From the NCBI GenBank assembly GCA_963795795.1, contig CAWCJS010000003.1, positions 248,001-312,000 of the forward strand: a stretch of 64,000 nt of DNA, given 5' to 3'. This document shows, in pieces, positions 1 through 7,988 of the stretch. The stretch comes from Palsa-504 sp963795795 (GTDB lineage: Bacteria > Actinomycetota > Actinomycetes > Streptosporangiales > Streptosporangiaceae). Position 1 is the first letter of the stretch, and each line of letters begins with the position of its first letter. The notes under the pieces are model-generated. The model was given only the letters and a program-made list of their open reading frames with translations, made no database searches and was not told the DNA's origin. Both the position numbers and the translations under genes were made by a program.

Positions 1-536
1 AGGCCGACGTGATGCTTGGCGTGGCCGGGGGAGTAGTGGCTGTCCAGGCGGCGTCCGCCGCCGAGATCCACCGTGCCGGTGTCCTCCAGGGCGATAATCC
101 GCTCGGCGGGAACCGGCGCGAGTACGCCGAACAGCCTGTCCAGCGCGGCACCGTACACCGCCCGGGCGCCCGCCATCAGCCTGCTCGGATCGGCCAGGTG
201 CCGCGCCCCCCGGTGATGGACCACGATGTCGGCGGCGGGGAACATGGCGGCGATGTCACCGGCGCCGCCGGCGTGGTCCAGGTGGATATGGGTGACCACG
301 ACTGTCGCCAGATCGCCAGCGCCGATTCCCAAAGAAGCCAGGGCATCACGGACCACCGGTGCGGACGGGGCGGTCCCGGTCTCCACCAGGCACGGCCGGT
401 CGCCCCGGATCAGGTAGCCGGCGGTGATCCCGTCGTACCCGGCCATCCGGGTGTCGATCTGGAACACGTCGTGTCCCAGCGGGGTGACGTCCGTCGGCTG
501 CGGGCGCGGCGGAGCTGCCGCGGATTCTTCGGCCAC
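1..536 (-). CDS. MBL-fold metallohydrolase, partial (C-terminus beyond window)
   Basis: Metallo-beta-lactamase-fold hydrolase, probably a cytosolic zinc-dependent esterase or thioesterase-type enzyme. The minus strand reads through the zinc motif THIHLDHAGG (about 270-300), preceded by GITAGYLIRGDRPCLVE, which resembles the first strands of glyoxalase-II-like proteins. I chose the GTG at 536, which lies four bases after the stop of the upstream DUF1015 gene. The frame runs open from there to the window edge, whereas the nearby ATG is out of frame. The close spacing implies co-transcription with DUF1015. The C-terminal part is outside the window, so the subfamily cannot be set. Confidence 0.82.
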   Translation of the reverse strand, partial: MAEESAAAPPRPQPTDVTPLGHDVFQIDTRMAGYDGITAGYLIRGDRPCLVETGTAPSAPVVRDALASLGIGAGDLATVVVTHIHLDHAGGAGDIAAMFPAADIVVHHRGARHLADPSRLMAGARAVYGAALDRLFGVLAPVPAERIIALEDTGTVDLGGGRRLDSHYSPGHAKHHVG

Positions 537-540
537 TCGA

Positions 541-1917
541 TCATTGTCCCAGAGCAGCCGGTCCTTCCTCGTTCGGGGCGAACGTGCGCAGGACCAGCCC
601 GGTCCGCGGCTTGGGGCCGAACGAGGTGGACTTGCGCGGTACGCGTTCGCCGAGCGCCGCAATCTCGATGACGTCCCCGAAGGTGACCGGGTTGGAGATG
701 ACCGCAGTGCCTGGGCACATCCCGTTGACCGGCGGGGACGTAACCGCGCGCACGGCGTCGGCGGCGTCGTGGTAGATCAGCACATCACGCTCGCTGTCGG
801 TGATGCCCCACAGGCGCCCGAGCAGGAACTGCTGGAGCACGGCGGCGTCCAGCGACCGCCAGGGCGCAGAAAGTCCGGTCGGCATCGATTCGGCGGCCGC
901 GACCGGGTCCGGATGGCTGAGCAGCCGGAAGGTCGGACCGCCGGCCAGCAGGAACGCGGTGCCTTCCCGCCCGGCCTCGGCGAGCCGCCGCTGCGCGTCG
1001 GCAAGATCGAGCCCGGCCGGCAAGTCCTGAACGGTGAACCCCGCCTTGGCTAGCTCGGCCGCCCGGTCCGGCGCCAGTCCGGGCAGCACCCGGTGGATGG
1101 CGCCGAGCCGCGGCGGGTAGGCCGCGGAGTCGACGAGGAACGCCAGCCCGAAATCCCACGGTCCTGCGCCGCGGCCCGATGTCCGCGCCTGCGACTGCAG
1201 GTCCATGTAGGCGGCGTACCGGTGGTGCCCGTCGGCGATGAGGGCCCGGCGTCCGCACAGGTCGGCGACGATCGCGGCCTGCTCGGCCGGATCACCGATC
1301 CGCCACAGGCGGTGCGTTACGCCGTCGTCGGTGTCGATGGTCACCAGCGGCGCGCGCTCGGCCGCGACGTCGTCGATCACCTCGGTGGCAGTCCGGCCGG
1401 GAACATCCGCCGACGGACATCCGGGGTCGCGCGGCTGCGCGCCGTCGTAGATCAGGAAGATCGGCTCCAGGTTGGCCTGCGTAGCCGCCATCAGCTCGCG
1501 CCGGTCAGCCACCAGGCCCGGCAGGACACCCTCGTGCGGCAGGATCCCCGCCGCCCGGGGCGAGCCCAGGCCGACCAGCCCGATGATGCCCCGCTGGCGC
1601 CAGGAGGAACTCGCGTCGTGCTGCTCGTACAGGTAGAGCGCGGGCATCTGGTCCCGGATCAGCACGCCCGTGGACAGCCACTCGCGCAGGAGGCTGGCGG
1701 CGGCCTGGCTCGCGTCGGCGTCCTGGCCCGGCAGGATAAGGCGGACCACGTTGTGCGGGTCCGCCGCTCGCAGGTGCTCGAGAACGCCGCCGCTGATCAC
1801 GTCGTACGGTGGTGACGTGACGTTCGCGATGCCGCTCACCCGGTCCCGCGCGTAGCGGATGCCGCGGAAGGGCGCCAGGACAAGGCCAGGGCCAGAGTCG
1901 GACGGAAGGGTCTGCAC
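541..1917 (-). CDS. DUF1015 family protein
   Basis: A 458-residue protein of the DUF1015 family, which has no established biochemical role that I know of. Family hallmarks are the N-terminal FRGIRYARDRV and SPPYDV segment (residues 35-40) and the motif ADGHHRYAA near residue 230, where the His pair suggests metal or phosphate binding. The start is a GTG at 1917. It is arranged back-to-back with the HAD gene, whose ATG is at 1921, so their promoters must overlap each other's coding starts. It is followed after four bases by the MBL-fold gene, probably as one operon. No signal peptide or membrane segment is visible. Confidence 0.88.
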   Translation of the reverse strand: MQTLPSDSGPGLVLAPFRGIRYARDRVSGIANVTSPPYDVISGGVLEHLRAADPHNVVRLILPGQDADASQAAASLLREWLSTGVLIRDQMPALYLYEQHDASSSWRQRGIIGLVGLGSPRAAGILPHEGVLPGLVADRRELMAATQANLEPIFLIYDGAQPRDPGCPSADVPGRTATEVIDDVAAERAPLVTIDTDDGVTHRLWRIGDPAEQAAIVADLCGRRALIADGHHRYAAYMDLQSQARTSGRGAGPWDFGLAFLVDSAAYPPRLGAIHRVLPGLAPDRAAELAKAGFTVQDLPAGLDLADAQRRLAEAGREGTAFLLAGGPTFRLLSHPDPVAAAESMPTGLSAPWRSLDAAVLQQFLLGRLWGITDSERDVLIYHDAADAVRAVTSPPVNGMCPGTAVISNPVTFGDVIEIAALGERVPRKSTSFGPKPRTGLVLRTFAPNEEGPAALGQ

Positions 1918-1920
1918 ACC

Positions 1921-3009
1921 ATGTCAGAAGGATCAAGCGGCGGCAGGGATTCCCGTCCGGACGAAAACCTCGCTGGCCGGGACCTTCCCCAAGGTCCCGG
2001 CCAGGCATGGCGCGGCTGCCAGGAACCCCTCGACAGCGCTTACGACGTCGCCCTGCTCGACCTGGACGGAACGGTGTACCTGGGCGGCGCCGCCATCCCC
2101 GGAGCCGCGCAGGCTTTGCGCAAGGCCGGCGAGGCGGGCATGCGGCTGGCCTACGTCACGAATAACGCCTCCAGGACCCCTGCGGCGATCGCCGAGCTGC
2201 TGACTAGCTTCGGCATCGCGGCCACGCCGGGCGATGTGGTGACCTCGGCCCAGGCCGCCGCGCGCCTGCTCGCCGAACGCCTCCCTGCGGGCGCCCCGGT
2301 CCTGGTCATCGGCGGCATTGGCCTGCGGATGGCGGTGCGGGAACGCGGGCTCACCCCGGTGAGTACCGCCGCGGCCCGACCGCAGGCGGTGGTGCAGGGC
2401 TACGCGCCCGATGTGGGCTACTCGATTCTGGCCGAGGGCGGCCTCGCGGTGGCCGCGGGAGCGCTGTTCGTCGCCAGTAACGCGGATCTCACGCTGCCCA
2501 GCCCTCGCGGCAACCAGCCAGGAAACGGGTCGCTGATCGAGGTGATCGCGACGGCCACCGGCGTGCCCCCGCTGGTCGCAGGCAAGCCGGAACCACCGCT
2601 GCATAGGGAAACGGTCCTGCGGACCGGGACGAAACATCCGCTGGTCGTGGGAGACCGGCTGGACACCGACATCGAGGGCGCGCACCGCGTGGGCGCGGAC
2701 AGCCTGCTGGTGCTGACCGGGGTGACGAGCCCGGCCGACGCCGTGCTCGCGCCGCCGTCCCAGCGCCCGACCTACCTGGCCGCCGATCTCGCCGGGCTGC
2801 TCGGGCCGCACCCGGAGGTGACGAGCCAGGACGGCGCGTTCGGCTGCGGCGGCTGGTCCGCCCGCGTAGCCGGGGACCGGCTGGAGCTGACCGGAGGCGG
2901 GGAGCGCATCGACGGCCTGCGGACCCTGTGCGCCGCCGCCTGGGCCAGCGGCCGCGTTACCCGGCCAGCGGCGCAGCAGGCGATCGAGCGCCTCGGCGAA
3001 GCGCGCTGA
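1921..3009 (+). CDS. HAD-superfamily hydrolase, NagD-like phosphatase
   Basis: HAD class IIA phosphatase resembling NagD/4-nitrophenylphosphatase, 362 residues. Motif I is DLDGTVYLGG (Asp47 and Asp49), motif II is in VTNNASRTP, the conserved Lys is in GKPEPPL, and motif IV is VVGDRLDTDIEGA. The start at 1921 is the only ATG/GTG/TTG in frame before motif I. It gives an atypical, uncharged-to-polar 40-residue leader containing a perfect 14-bp inverted repeat, so the true start is uncertain. The last roughly 70 residues form a small C-terminal extension beyond the HAD core. It is transcribed divergently from DUF1015. Confidence 0.86.
   Translation: MSEGSSGGRDSRPDENLAGRDLPQGPGQAWRGCQEPLDSAYDVALLDLDGTVYLGGAAIPGAAQALRKAGEAGMRLAYVTNNASRTPAAIAELLTSFGIAATPGDVVTSAQAAARLLAERLPAGAPVLVIGGIGLRMAVRERGLTPVSTAAARPQAVVQGYAPDVGYSILAEGGLAVAAGALFVASNADLTLPSPRGNQPGNGSLIEVIATATGVPPLVAGKPEPPLHRETVLRTGTKHPLVVGDRLDTDIEGAHRVGADSLLVLTGVTSPADAVLAPPSQRPTYLAADLAGLLGPHPEVTSQDGAFGCGGWSARVAGDRLELTGGGERIDGLRTLCAAAWASGRVTRPAAQQAIERLGEAR
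1973..2004. repeat. Perfect 14-bp inverted repeat inside the HAD leader region
   Basis: CTGGCCGGGACCTT is followed by a CCCC loop and its exact reverse complement. The hairpin lies 50 bases inside the annotated HAD gene and about 55 bases upstream of the divergent DUF1015 start. It could be an RNA hairpin affecting translation, a terminator protecting the divergent pair, or an operator. No T-run follows on either strand. Confidence 0.7.
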
Positions 3010-3125
3010 ACGCCGTCGGCCGGGGCACCCGCTGAAAGCCGCCGACCCGGACGCCCGCGAAAGCCTCCCGCGAGGACGCCTGCGAAGCCATCGGCCGGGA
3101 CGCGCGCTGAAAGCCGCCAACCGGG
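3001..3125. repeat. Degenerate ~25-bp tandem repeats after the HAD gene
   Basis: About five imperfect units of the form GCGCTGAAAGCCGCC plus an ACCGGGGC-like stretch run from the HAD stop codon to about 3125 (for example CGCTGAACGCCG, CGCTGAAAGCCG, CGCGAAAGCC, CGCTGAAAGCCG). No reading frame here looks coding. The rest of the gap to 3306 holds a GTTGTC-GCT-GACAAC dyad near 3231-3245, possibly an operator or promoter element for the next gene. Confidence 0.5.
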
Positions 3126-3306
3126 GCGCGCGCCATGTATGCTGTCCCGCATGCCAGGCCGCGCAGCCCGCGTTCACGGTGACCATTCGGGTGTCACCAC
3201 GCTGATGACGCGCGTGTCCTGTCCTTCGTGTTGTCGCTGACAACGACTCTCAGCTGACCGTTGTCACCCAGGGGCCACGTCCGCCCCGCAGCCGAAGGAT
3301 TCCCCG

Positions 3307-3843
3307 TTGACCGCACAGTTGATCGCAGACATGTCCGCCGCCCCGGAGATCGCTAGGCTCGCCGCTGCCCTCCCGCTCCTCCCAGCCCAGTCGGCCGTGT
3401 CGGTCGGCGGCGCGGACCGTCCGGGCCGTTCCGAGCAAACGGGAGCGAGCGCACCGCTGACCCTAGGCGCTCTGTCCCGCGAGCTGAGGACGATCGCCTC
3501 TACCCCCGAACGCTGGTGGGGCCTGGTCCGCTTCGAGCCGGACCGTCCGGTCACCGTCGTGGTCGAGGAGTGCGAGTCCTACCGCGCCTGGCTGGCGATC
3601 CTGCCCCCGGGCGACGGCGGGCAGGGCTGCGACTGCGAGGCGGTCACGATGATCGCCGGTGAGGCGACCGAGGGAACGGATCTGGGCGACGGCGCGATCC
3701 TGCGCCCCGGCCCGGTGCGGGTGCACGGCGGACGGCACGGCCTGCAGGGCCGGGGCACGGGCTACTCCATCAGCTTGCATGCCCGCGCCCGCCGCCCAGG
3801 CGCGGAGAGCACAGAGAAAGCCGAAGCGGACCGGCCTAAGTAA
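3307..3843 (+). CDS. Cupin-like protein related to cysteine dioxygenase, metal motif altered
   Basis: A 178-residue protein whose order of segments resembles actinobacterial cysteine dioxygenases: WWGLVRFEPDRPV (about 75-87), ESYRAWLAILPPGDG (about 95-109), MIAGEATE (about 118-125), then ILRPGPVRVHGGRHG and YSISLHARAR. In the family the glycine-rich turn is normally followed by HxH iron ligands. Here the aligned position reads GCDCEAV, a CxC. A His remains in GGRHGLQ, and SLHA matches the usual SIH ending. A TTG at 3307 has AAGGA about nine bases upstream; ATG 3331 is the alternative. The family call rests on recalled patterns, and catalytic activity is doubtful. Confidence 0.55.
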   Translation: MTAQLIADMSAAPEIARLAAALPLLPAQSAVSVGGADRPGRSEQTGASAPLTLGALSRELRTIASTPERWWGLVRFEPDRPVTVVVEECESYRAWLAILPPGDGGQGCDCEAVTMIAGEATEGTDLGDGAILRPGPVRVHGGRHGLQGRGTGYSISLHARARRPGAESTEKAEADRPK

Positions 3844-3972
3844 GTGTTGGATGAGGGGTAAGTAAAGCGCGACGGTCGTCTCGCTCGTGTCACCCGCGCC
3901 TTCCTTGATCCTCATCTGTCTCGCCTTCCTCAGCTGCCCTATCCGATCATGCGTACGGAATGTCCGAGATTT

Positions 3973-4052
3973 CCCGGGAGGATCCGGGCTTCCGGGAGGA
4001 TCCGGGGGACTGTAGTGCACCAAATCCTCCCGAGAACCCGGATCCTCCCGGA
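3973..4052. repeat. GGATCC-cored direct and inverted repeats in a 348-bp intergenic gap
   Basis: The gap 3844-4191 has no convincing gene. It contains CCCGGGAGGATCCGGG at 3973-3988, TCCGGGAGGATCCGGG at 3991-4006 and the exact inverse CCCGGATCCTCCCGGA at 4037-4052, plus a partial inverse copy near 4024-4032. The 16-bp arms could form a strong stem with a 30-base loop. The flanking genes converge here, so a bidirectional terminator is the simplest role. Confidence 0.65.
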
Positions 4053-4191
4053 TAATTCCGCGGTTGGACGCACCACCACGCGCACTGGCCTCCTCACCCG
4101 CTCGCGACCCAGGTATCCGCGAGCCGGGAGCCGGAGGCCAGGCACCGAAGCCGGTATCCGCCTGCAGCATGAATCGAACGCTCGCTACCCC

Positions 4192-5032
4192 TCACAGTGC
4201 CTGGACGAGGGCCAGCTGCCTGGACTGGGCGACCAGCGTCCCGGCCGAGTCCCAGACCTCGAAGTCTTCCTCGTGGTAGCCGCCGCTGACGAAGCGGGTG
4301 GAGGCCCGGATGGCGAGCCAGCCGGGGGCCGGGTGGGCCCGCAGGTGAACGGTGAGCTGGATGGTGGCGGACCCCGCGCCGAGCTCGAGGACCGACGGAG
4401 CGGTCGAGTCGACCAGGACCAGCAGGGCAAGCAGGTCGGCGTCCCGGCCGTCGGCGAACCGCATCCAGAACTCGCTGGACGGGCGGCCCGTCGGCCGGCC
4501 GAGGAACCAGCCGGGAACCTCCCTGGATCGGAACTCGACGCGCTCGGCGATGGTCGCCGGGCCGAACGACCCGACGGGGATCCCGACGCAATCCGACGGC
4601 GGCGGCAGGTCAGGCGGCGCGCCGTCGACCAGCACGGGCCGCCGGACCCGCCGGACCCGCCGGACCCGCCGGACCCGCCGGACCCCCGGACCCGCCGAGC
4701 CTGGCAAAGGCGGCCGCCGCCCGGATGACGTCCTTCCCGGCCTGCGAGAGCACCGCCTCGCCGAACGCCGTCGTCCTCCCCTCGCGCACCACCGACGTCC
4801 TGATCGTCGCCGGCCCCGGCGTGCCGGGCCGCAGGAAGAAGCCGGAGACCACGATCGGGTCGGGGAACGGCACCCTCAGCCCGAGCGCCCGTATGCACGT
4901 GGCCAGGAGGTAACCGCCGTTCGGCACGCCGGTGATCCCACCCCAGCGGCCGGTCACCGAGGCCTGGAACTCGCCATCGCCAACCCCGGACGGCGATACC
5001 CGGGTGTCCGCGTCAAAGGCGAAGTCACCCAC
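4192..5032 (-). pseudogene. Thioesterase family protein, frameshifted in a 9-bp repeat
   Basis: Two frames together make one TesB-like double-hotdog acyl-CoA thioesterase of about 280 residues. The N-terminal part (5032 to about 4690) carries TGVPNGGYLLATCIRAL and FFLRPGTPGPATIRTSVV. The C-terminal part (about 4640 to 4192) carries FWMRFADG, HPAPGWLAIRAST and GYHEEDFEVWDSAGTLVAQS. The frame changes inside a run of 9-bp repeats coding a Gly/Ser/Pro linker, in which one copy has eight bases. It lies 12 bases downstream of map, so the two are probably co-transcribed. The cause may be a sequencing error, phase variation or a real null allele. Confidence 0.75.
4639..4691. repeat. 9-bp tandem repeat (CCGCCGGAC) with one 8-bp copy
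   Basis: Five perfect CCGCCGGAC units at 4639-4683 are followed by an 8-base copy CCCCGGAC at 4684-4691. The repeat lies in the linker between the two hotdog domains of the thioesterase. Copy-number change by whole units would be in frame, while the odd 8-base unit shifts it. Confidence 0.9.
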
Positions 5033-5044
5033 GAGGAAGGCCCA

Positions 5045-5893
5045 TTACGGCAAGGTCAGGATCTCGTAGCCGTCCTCGGTGACCAGGATGGTGTGCTCGA
5101 ACTGTGCGGTCCGCTTCCGGTCCTTGGTCACCGCGGTCCAGCCGTCACGCCAGATGTCGTACTCGATCGTGCCCAGGGTGAGCATCGGCTCGATGGTGAA
5201 CGTCATCCACGGTTCCATCATCACGTCGTTGTCCGGGTCGTCGTAGTGCGGCACGATCAGGCCCGAGTGGAACGTCCGGCCGATGCCGTGCCCGGTGAAG
5301 TCGCGCACTACCCCGTAGCCGAACCGCCGCGCGTAGGACTCGATCACCCGCCCGACGGCGTTCAGCGGCCGGCCCGGCGCCACCGCGCGGATACCGCGCA
5401 TCATCGCCTCGTAGGTGCGCTCGACGAGCAGCCGCGACTCCTCGTCGACGTTCCCGGCGCAGAAGGTGGCGTTGGTGTCGCCGTGCACGCCGCCGATGTA
5501 GGCGGTGATGTCGACGTTGACGATGTCGCCGTCCTTGATCACCGTGTCGTCGGGGATCCCGTGGCAGATCACCTCGTTCAGCGAGGTGCACAGCGACTTC
5601 GGGTAGCCGCGATAGCCGAGCGTGCTCGGGTACGCGCCGTGGCTGACCAGGAAGTCGTGCCCCACCTGGTCCAGGTAATCGGTCGTGACGCCCGGGGCCA
5701 CGGCCTCGCCGACCAGCGCCAGCGCCTGGGCGGCCAGTGTGCTCGCCACGCGCATCCGCGCGATGATCTCCGGCGTCTTGACGTCGGGCTCGCCGCTCCT
5801 CGGGTGCTTCCTGCCCACGTACTCGGGGCGCGGGATGTCCGCCGGAACCTGGCGGGTCGGGGAAAGCCGGCCCGGGTGAAGCACTGTCGCCAT
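5045..5893 (-). CDS. map: Methionine aminopeptidase, type I
   Basis: Removes N-terminal Met from nascent proteins in the cytoplasm; a dinuclear metal enzyme of 282 residues. The metal ligands fall in the expected order: the Asp pair in GDIVNVDITAYIGG and HGDTNATF, His in FTGHGIGRTFH, Glu in FTIEPML and Glu in FEHTILVTEDG. The roughly 40-residue N-terminal extension before the catalytic fold, with RPEYVGRKHP, matches the longer actinobacterial MetAP1c form with an SH3-binding-like segment. The thioesterase follows 12 bases downstream. A small divergent gene starts only about 20 bases upstream. Confidence 0.95.
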   Translation of the reverse strand: MATVLHPGRLSPTRQVPADIPRPEYVGRKHPRSGEPDVKTPEIIARMRVASTLAAQALALVGEAVAPGVTTDYLDQVGHDFLVSHGAYPSTLGYRGYPKSLCTSLNEVICHGIPDDTVIKDGDIVNVDITAYIGGVHGDTNATFCAGNVDEESRLLVERTYEAMMRGIRAVAPGRPLNAVGRVIESYARRFGYGVVRDFTGHGIGRTFHSGLIVPHYDDPDNDVMMEPWMTFTIEPMLTLGTIEYDIWRDGWTAVTKDRKRTAQFEHTILVTEDGYEILTLP

Positions 5894-5913
5894 GCTTTGC
5901 GAGTCTAATGTGC

Positions 5914-6090
5914 ATGGACACCGAACAGGGAAAGCGGTGGTGGTACAGCCTCAAGTACCACACTGTCGAAGACGACGATGGACCCACCCCGGGCAAGGAC
6001 CGGCTCGGCCCGTTCGCGACCCGGGAGGAAGCGGCCCGCGCGCTCGAGACGGTGGAGCGCAGGAACCAGGAGTGGGACGCGAAGGGCTAG
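5914..6090 (+). CDS. Small SPOR-like protein of unknown function
   Basis: A 58-residue acidic/basic soluble protein starting MDTEQGKRWWYSLKYH. It continues with GPFATREEAARALETV, a pattern like the second half of a SPOR or methyltransferase-tail repeat. An in-frame ATG lies six bases earlier at 5908. TCTAAT just upstream could be a -10 for a near-leaderless transcript, and no Shine-Dalgarno sequence is evident. It sits head-to-head with map, an arrangement I recall from other actinomycetes. Function unknown. Confidence 0.7.
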   Translation: MDTEQGKRWWYSLKYHTVEDDDGPTPGKDRLGPFATREEAARALETVERRNQEWDAKG

Positions 6091-6127
6091 GTCCGGTTCG
6101 CCCCGGTCGCGATATTAGGCTAGAGGC

Positions 6128-7078
6128 GTGAGCGAAGAACTTCCCCCCGCGGCCAAGGCCCGGATGGAGGAAATCCGGCGCAGCGGGACGTGGGGGTCCG
6201 CGCTGACGGCGGATGAGTTCGCGGCCATCCGCAGCGTTGGCTTCGAGCCCGTCGGGCAGGTGCTCGGCGCCGCCGTCTACAACGTCGGCTACGTCGGCGG
6301 GTACAACTGCCCGGGCGCCTGGGGGGGTTACGGGCAGTTCGGCATGCCGGTCAGGACCCAGACCCAGGTGTCCTCGCGCGGCGGTTTCGGGTCGTTCGCA
6401 CCGCTGGTGCGGACGATGTACGAGGCGCGGCACAAGGCCATCGACCGGATGACGGCCGAGTGCGCCGAGCTCGGGGGGCACGGAGTGGTCGGCGTCCTGC
6501 TGACCATCGGCGCGTTCCCGGCCGGCGGGCTGGAATTCAAGGCCATCGGCACCGCCATCCGCGCGCCCGGCGTCCCTCCCGTGTCGCAGTGGCACGGCGG
6601 CCCCAGGGGGCCGGGCACGAGGCAGCCGTTCACCTCCGACCTGTCCGGGCAGGATTTCGCCAAGCTGATCATGAAGGGCTGGGTGCCCGCCGGGCTGGCG
6701 CTCGGCATCTCGATCGGGTCCAGGCACGACGACTGGATGACCGTCGGCCAGACCCGGTGGGGCTCGGGTAACGCCGAGGTGGTCGGGTTCACCGAACTCG
6801 TCAACGACGCCAGGCACGACTCGCGGGTGCAGCTGGAGAAGGACGTCAGGCGCCTGGGCGGCGAGGGCGTGGTGATCGCCGACATAGAGATGCGGGTGCG
6901 CGAGCGGGAGTGCCCGGCGATGGAGGGCCGCAGCGATCACATCGTGGAGGCCACCTGCATCGGCACCGCGATCGCCAAGTTCACCTCCGCCTCGCTGCAG
7001 GGCCTATTCGGCAAACGGACGCTGGCCGTCATGTCGCTAGACCCGCAGCGGCGCCAGGCGGCCAGGATCCGGATATAA
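6128..7078 (+). CDS. UPF0145/YbjQ-family protein, two-domain
   Basis: A 316-residue soluble protein with two copies of the YbjQ (heavy-metal-binding-annotated) fold. Copy one covers about residues 28-155 and ends in GLEFKAIGTAIRA. Copy two starts at FTSDLSGQDFAKLIMKGWVPAG and ends in HIVEATCIGTAIAKF. Each has the family signature of a hydrophobic strand, a long helix with EARHKAIDRM-like charge, and the GTA motif. The single-domain family is known to form oligomeric rings; its function is not established. The start is the GTG at 6128. It is the first of three tandem paralogues. Confidence 0.85.
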   Translation: MSEELPPAAKARMEEIRRSGTWGSALTADEFAAIRSVGFEPVGQVLGAAVYNVGYVGGYNCPGAWGGYGQFGMPVRTQTQVSSRGGFGSFAPLVRTMYEARHKAIDRMTAECAELGGHGVVGVLLTIGAFPAGGLEFKAIGTAIRAPGVPPVSQWHGGPRGPGTRQPFTSDLSGQDFAKLIMKGWVPAGLALGISIGSRHDDWMTVGQTRWGSGNAEVVGFTELVNDARHDSRVQLEKDVRRLGGEGVVIADIEMRVRERECPAMEGRSDHIVEATCIGTAIAKFTSASLQGLFGKRTLAVMSLDPQRRQAARIRI

Positions 7079-7114
7079 CAGCCTTAGCTCGACCACGAGC
7101 ACATAGGAGAGAGC

Positions 7115-7555
7115 ATGACCGAGCAGGGGAACATCGCGACCGAGCTGGACGCCGCGGGCGTCCCGCGTGATGCCATGGCCCGCCTGGCCGAACTGCAGCC
7201 GGGCAAGCCGGGCTCGATCTTCACCTCGGACCTGTCGGTCAACGAGTTCCTGCTGGTCCGGGAGGTCGGGTTCCGGCCGCTGGGCCTGGTCCTCGGCAGC
7301 TCGATCTACCACGTCGGCCTGCAGATCGGCCGGTGGGGCAGCAACCAGGAGCTCGACGTCCTCTCGCAGGCCATGTACCACGCGCGCGAGCTGGCCATGA
7401 CCAGGATGGAGGCCGAGGCCGACGCGCTGCGCGCCGACGGGATCGTCGGGGTCCGGCTGGACGTGGAGCTGAAGGAGTTCGGCGCCGACGTCGCCGAGTT
7501 CATCGCCGTGGGCACCGCGGTCAAGGCCGAGGAGGAGCCGGCGGCGGGGGAGTGA
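7115..7555 (+). CDS. UPF0145/YbjQ-family protein, single domain
   Basis: 146 residues; after about 28 residues of leader it has one YbjQ unit beginning FTSDLSVNEFLLVREVGFRPLG, with AMYHARELAMTRMEAEA and ending EFIAVGTAVKA. AGGAGAG precedes the ATG. It overlaps the third paralogue by four bases at its stop, so translation is probably coupled. Its closest visible relative is the neighbouring gene, which suggests local duplication. Confidence 0.85.
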   Translation: MTEQGNIATELDAAGVPRDAMARLAELQPGKPGSIFTSDLSVNEFLLVREVGFRPLGLVLGSSIYHVGLQIGRWGSNQELDVLSQAMYHARELAMTRMEAEADALRADGIVGVRLDVELKEFGADVAEFIAVGTAVKAEEEPAAGE

Positions 7556-7965
7556 CCAACTGGCGCAACAACAAGAACCAGCCGTTCACCTCCGACCTGT
7601 CCGGCCAGGACTTCTGGACGCTGATCCGGGCCGGCTACGCGCCGCTGGGCATGGTGATGGGCTCGTGCGTGTACCACATCGCCCACCAGCGGCTCGGGAC
7701 CAAGATGTCGAACATCGGCCGCAACGTGGAGATCGAGCAGTTCACCCAGGCCCTGTACGACGCCCGCGAGCTGGCCATGAGCCGGATGCAGGCCGAGGCG
7801 GAGGCGCTGCACGCGGAGGGGATCGTCGGCGTCCAGCTGCGGCAGCACAGCCACACCTGGGGGTCGCACACCACCGAGTTCTTCGCCATCGGCACGGCCG
7901 TGCGCCCGCTGCGCCCCGACCACATCATCGAGCGCCCCACGATGGTCCTGACCCTGGACGCCTGA
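7552..7965 (+). CDS. UPF0145/YbjQ-family protein, single domain
   Basis: 137 residues from a GTG that overlaps the previous stop as GTGA. An open frame runs further upstream, but the overlapping GTG puts the conserved FTSDLSGQDFWTLI segment at residue 12, as in its paralogues. It contains ALYDARELAMSRMQAEAEAL and TEFFAIGTAVRPL. It is the third gene of the UPF0145 operon and ends 23 bases before a convergent gene. Confidence 0.85.
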   Translation: MTNWRNNKNQPFTSDLSGQDFWTLIRAGYAPLGMVMGSCVYHIAHQRLGTKMSNIGRNVEIEQFTQALYDARELAMSRMQAEAEALHAEGIVGVQLRQHSHTWGSHTTEFFAIGTAVRPLRPDHIIERPTMVLTLDA

Positions 7966-7988
7966 GCCGCCGCCTCAGCAAACCCCGC

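Noticed and set aside
1933..3243. 436-codon minus-strand frame opposite the HAD gene
   Set aside because: Atypical composition, and the HAD motifs on the other strand are unambiguous. Its repeat-like end only reflects the tandem repeats.
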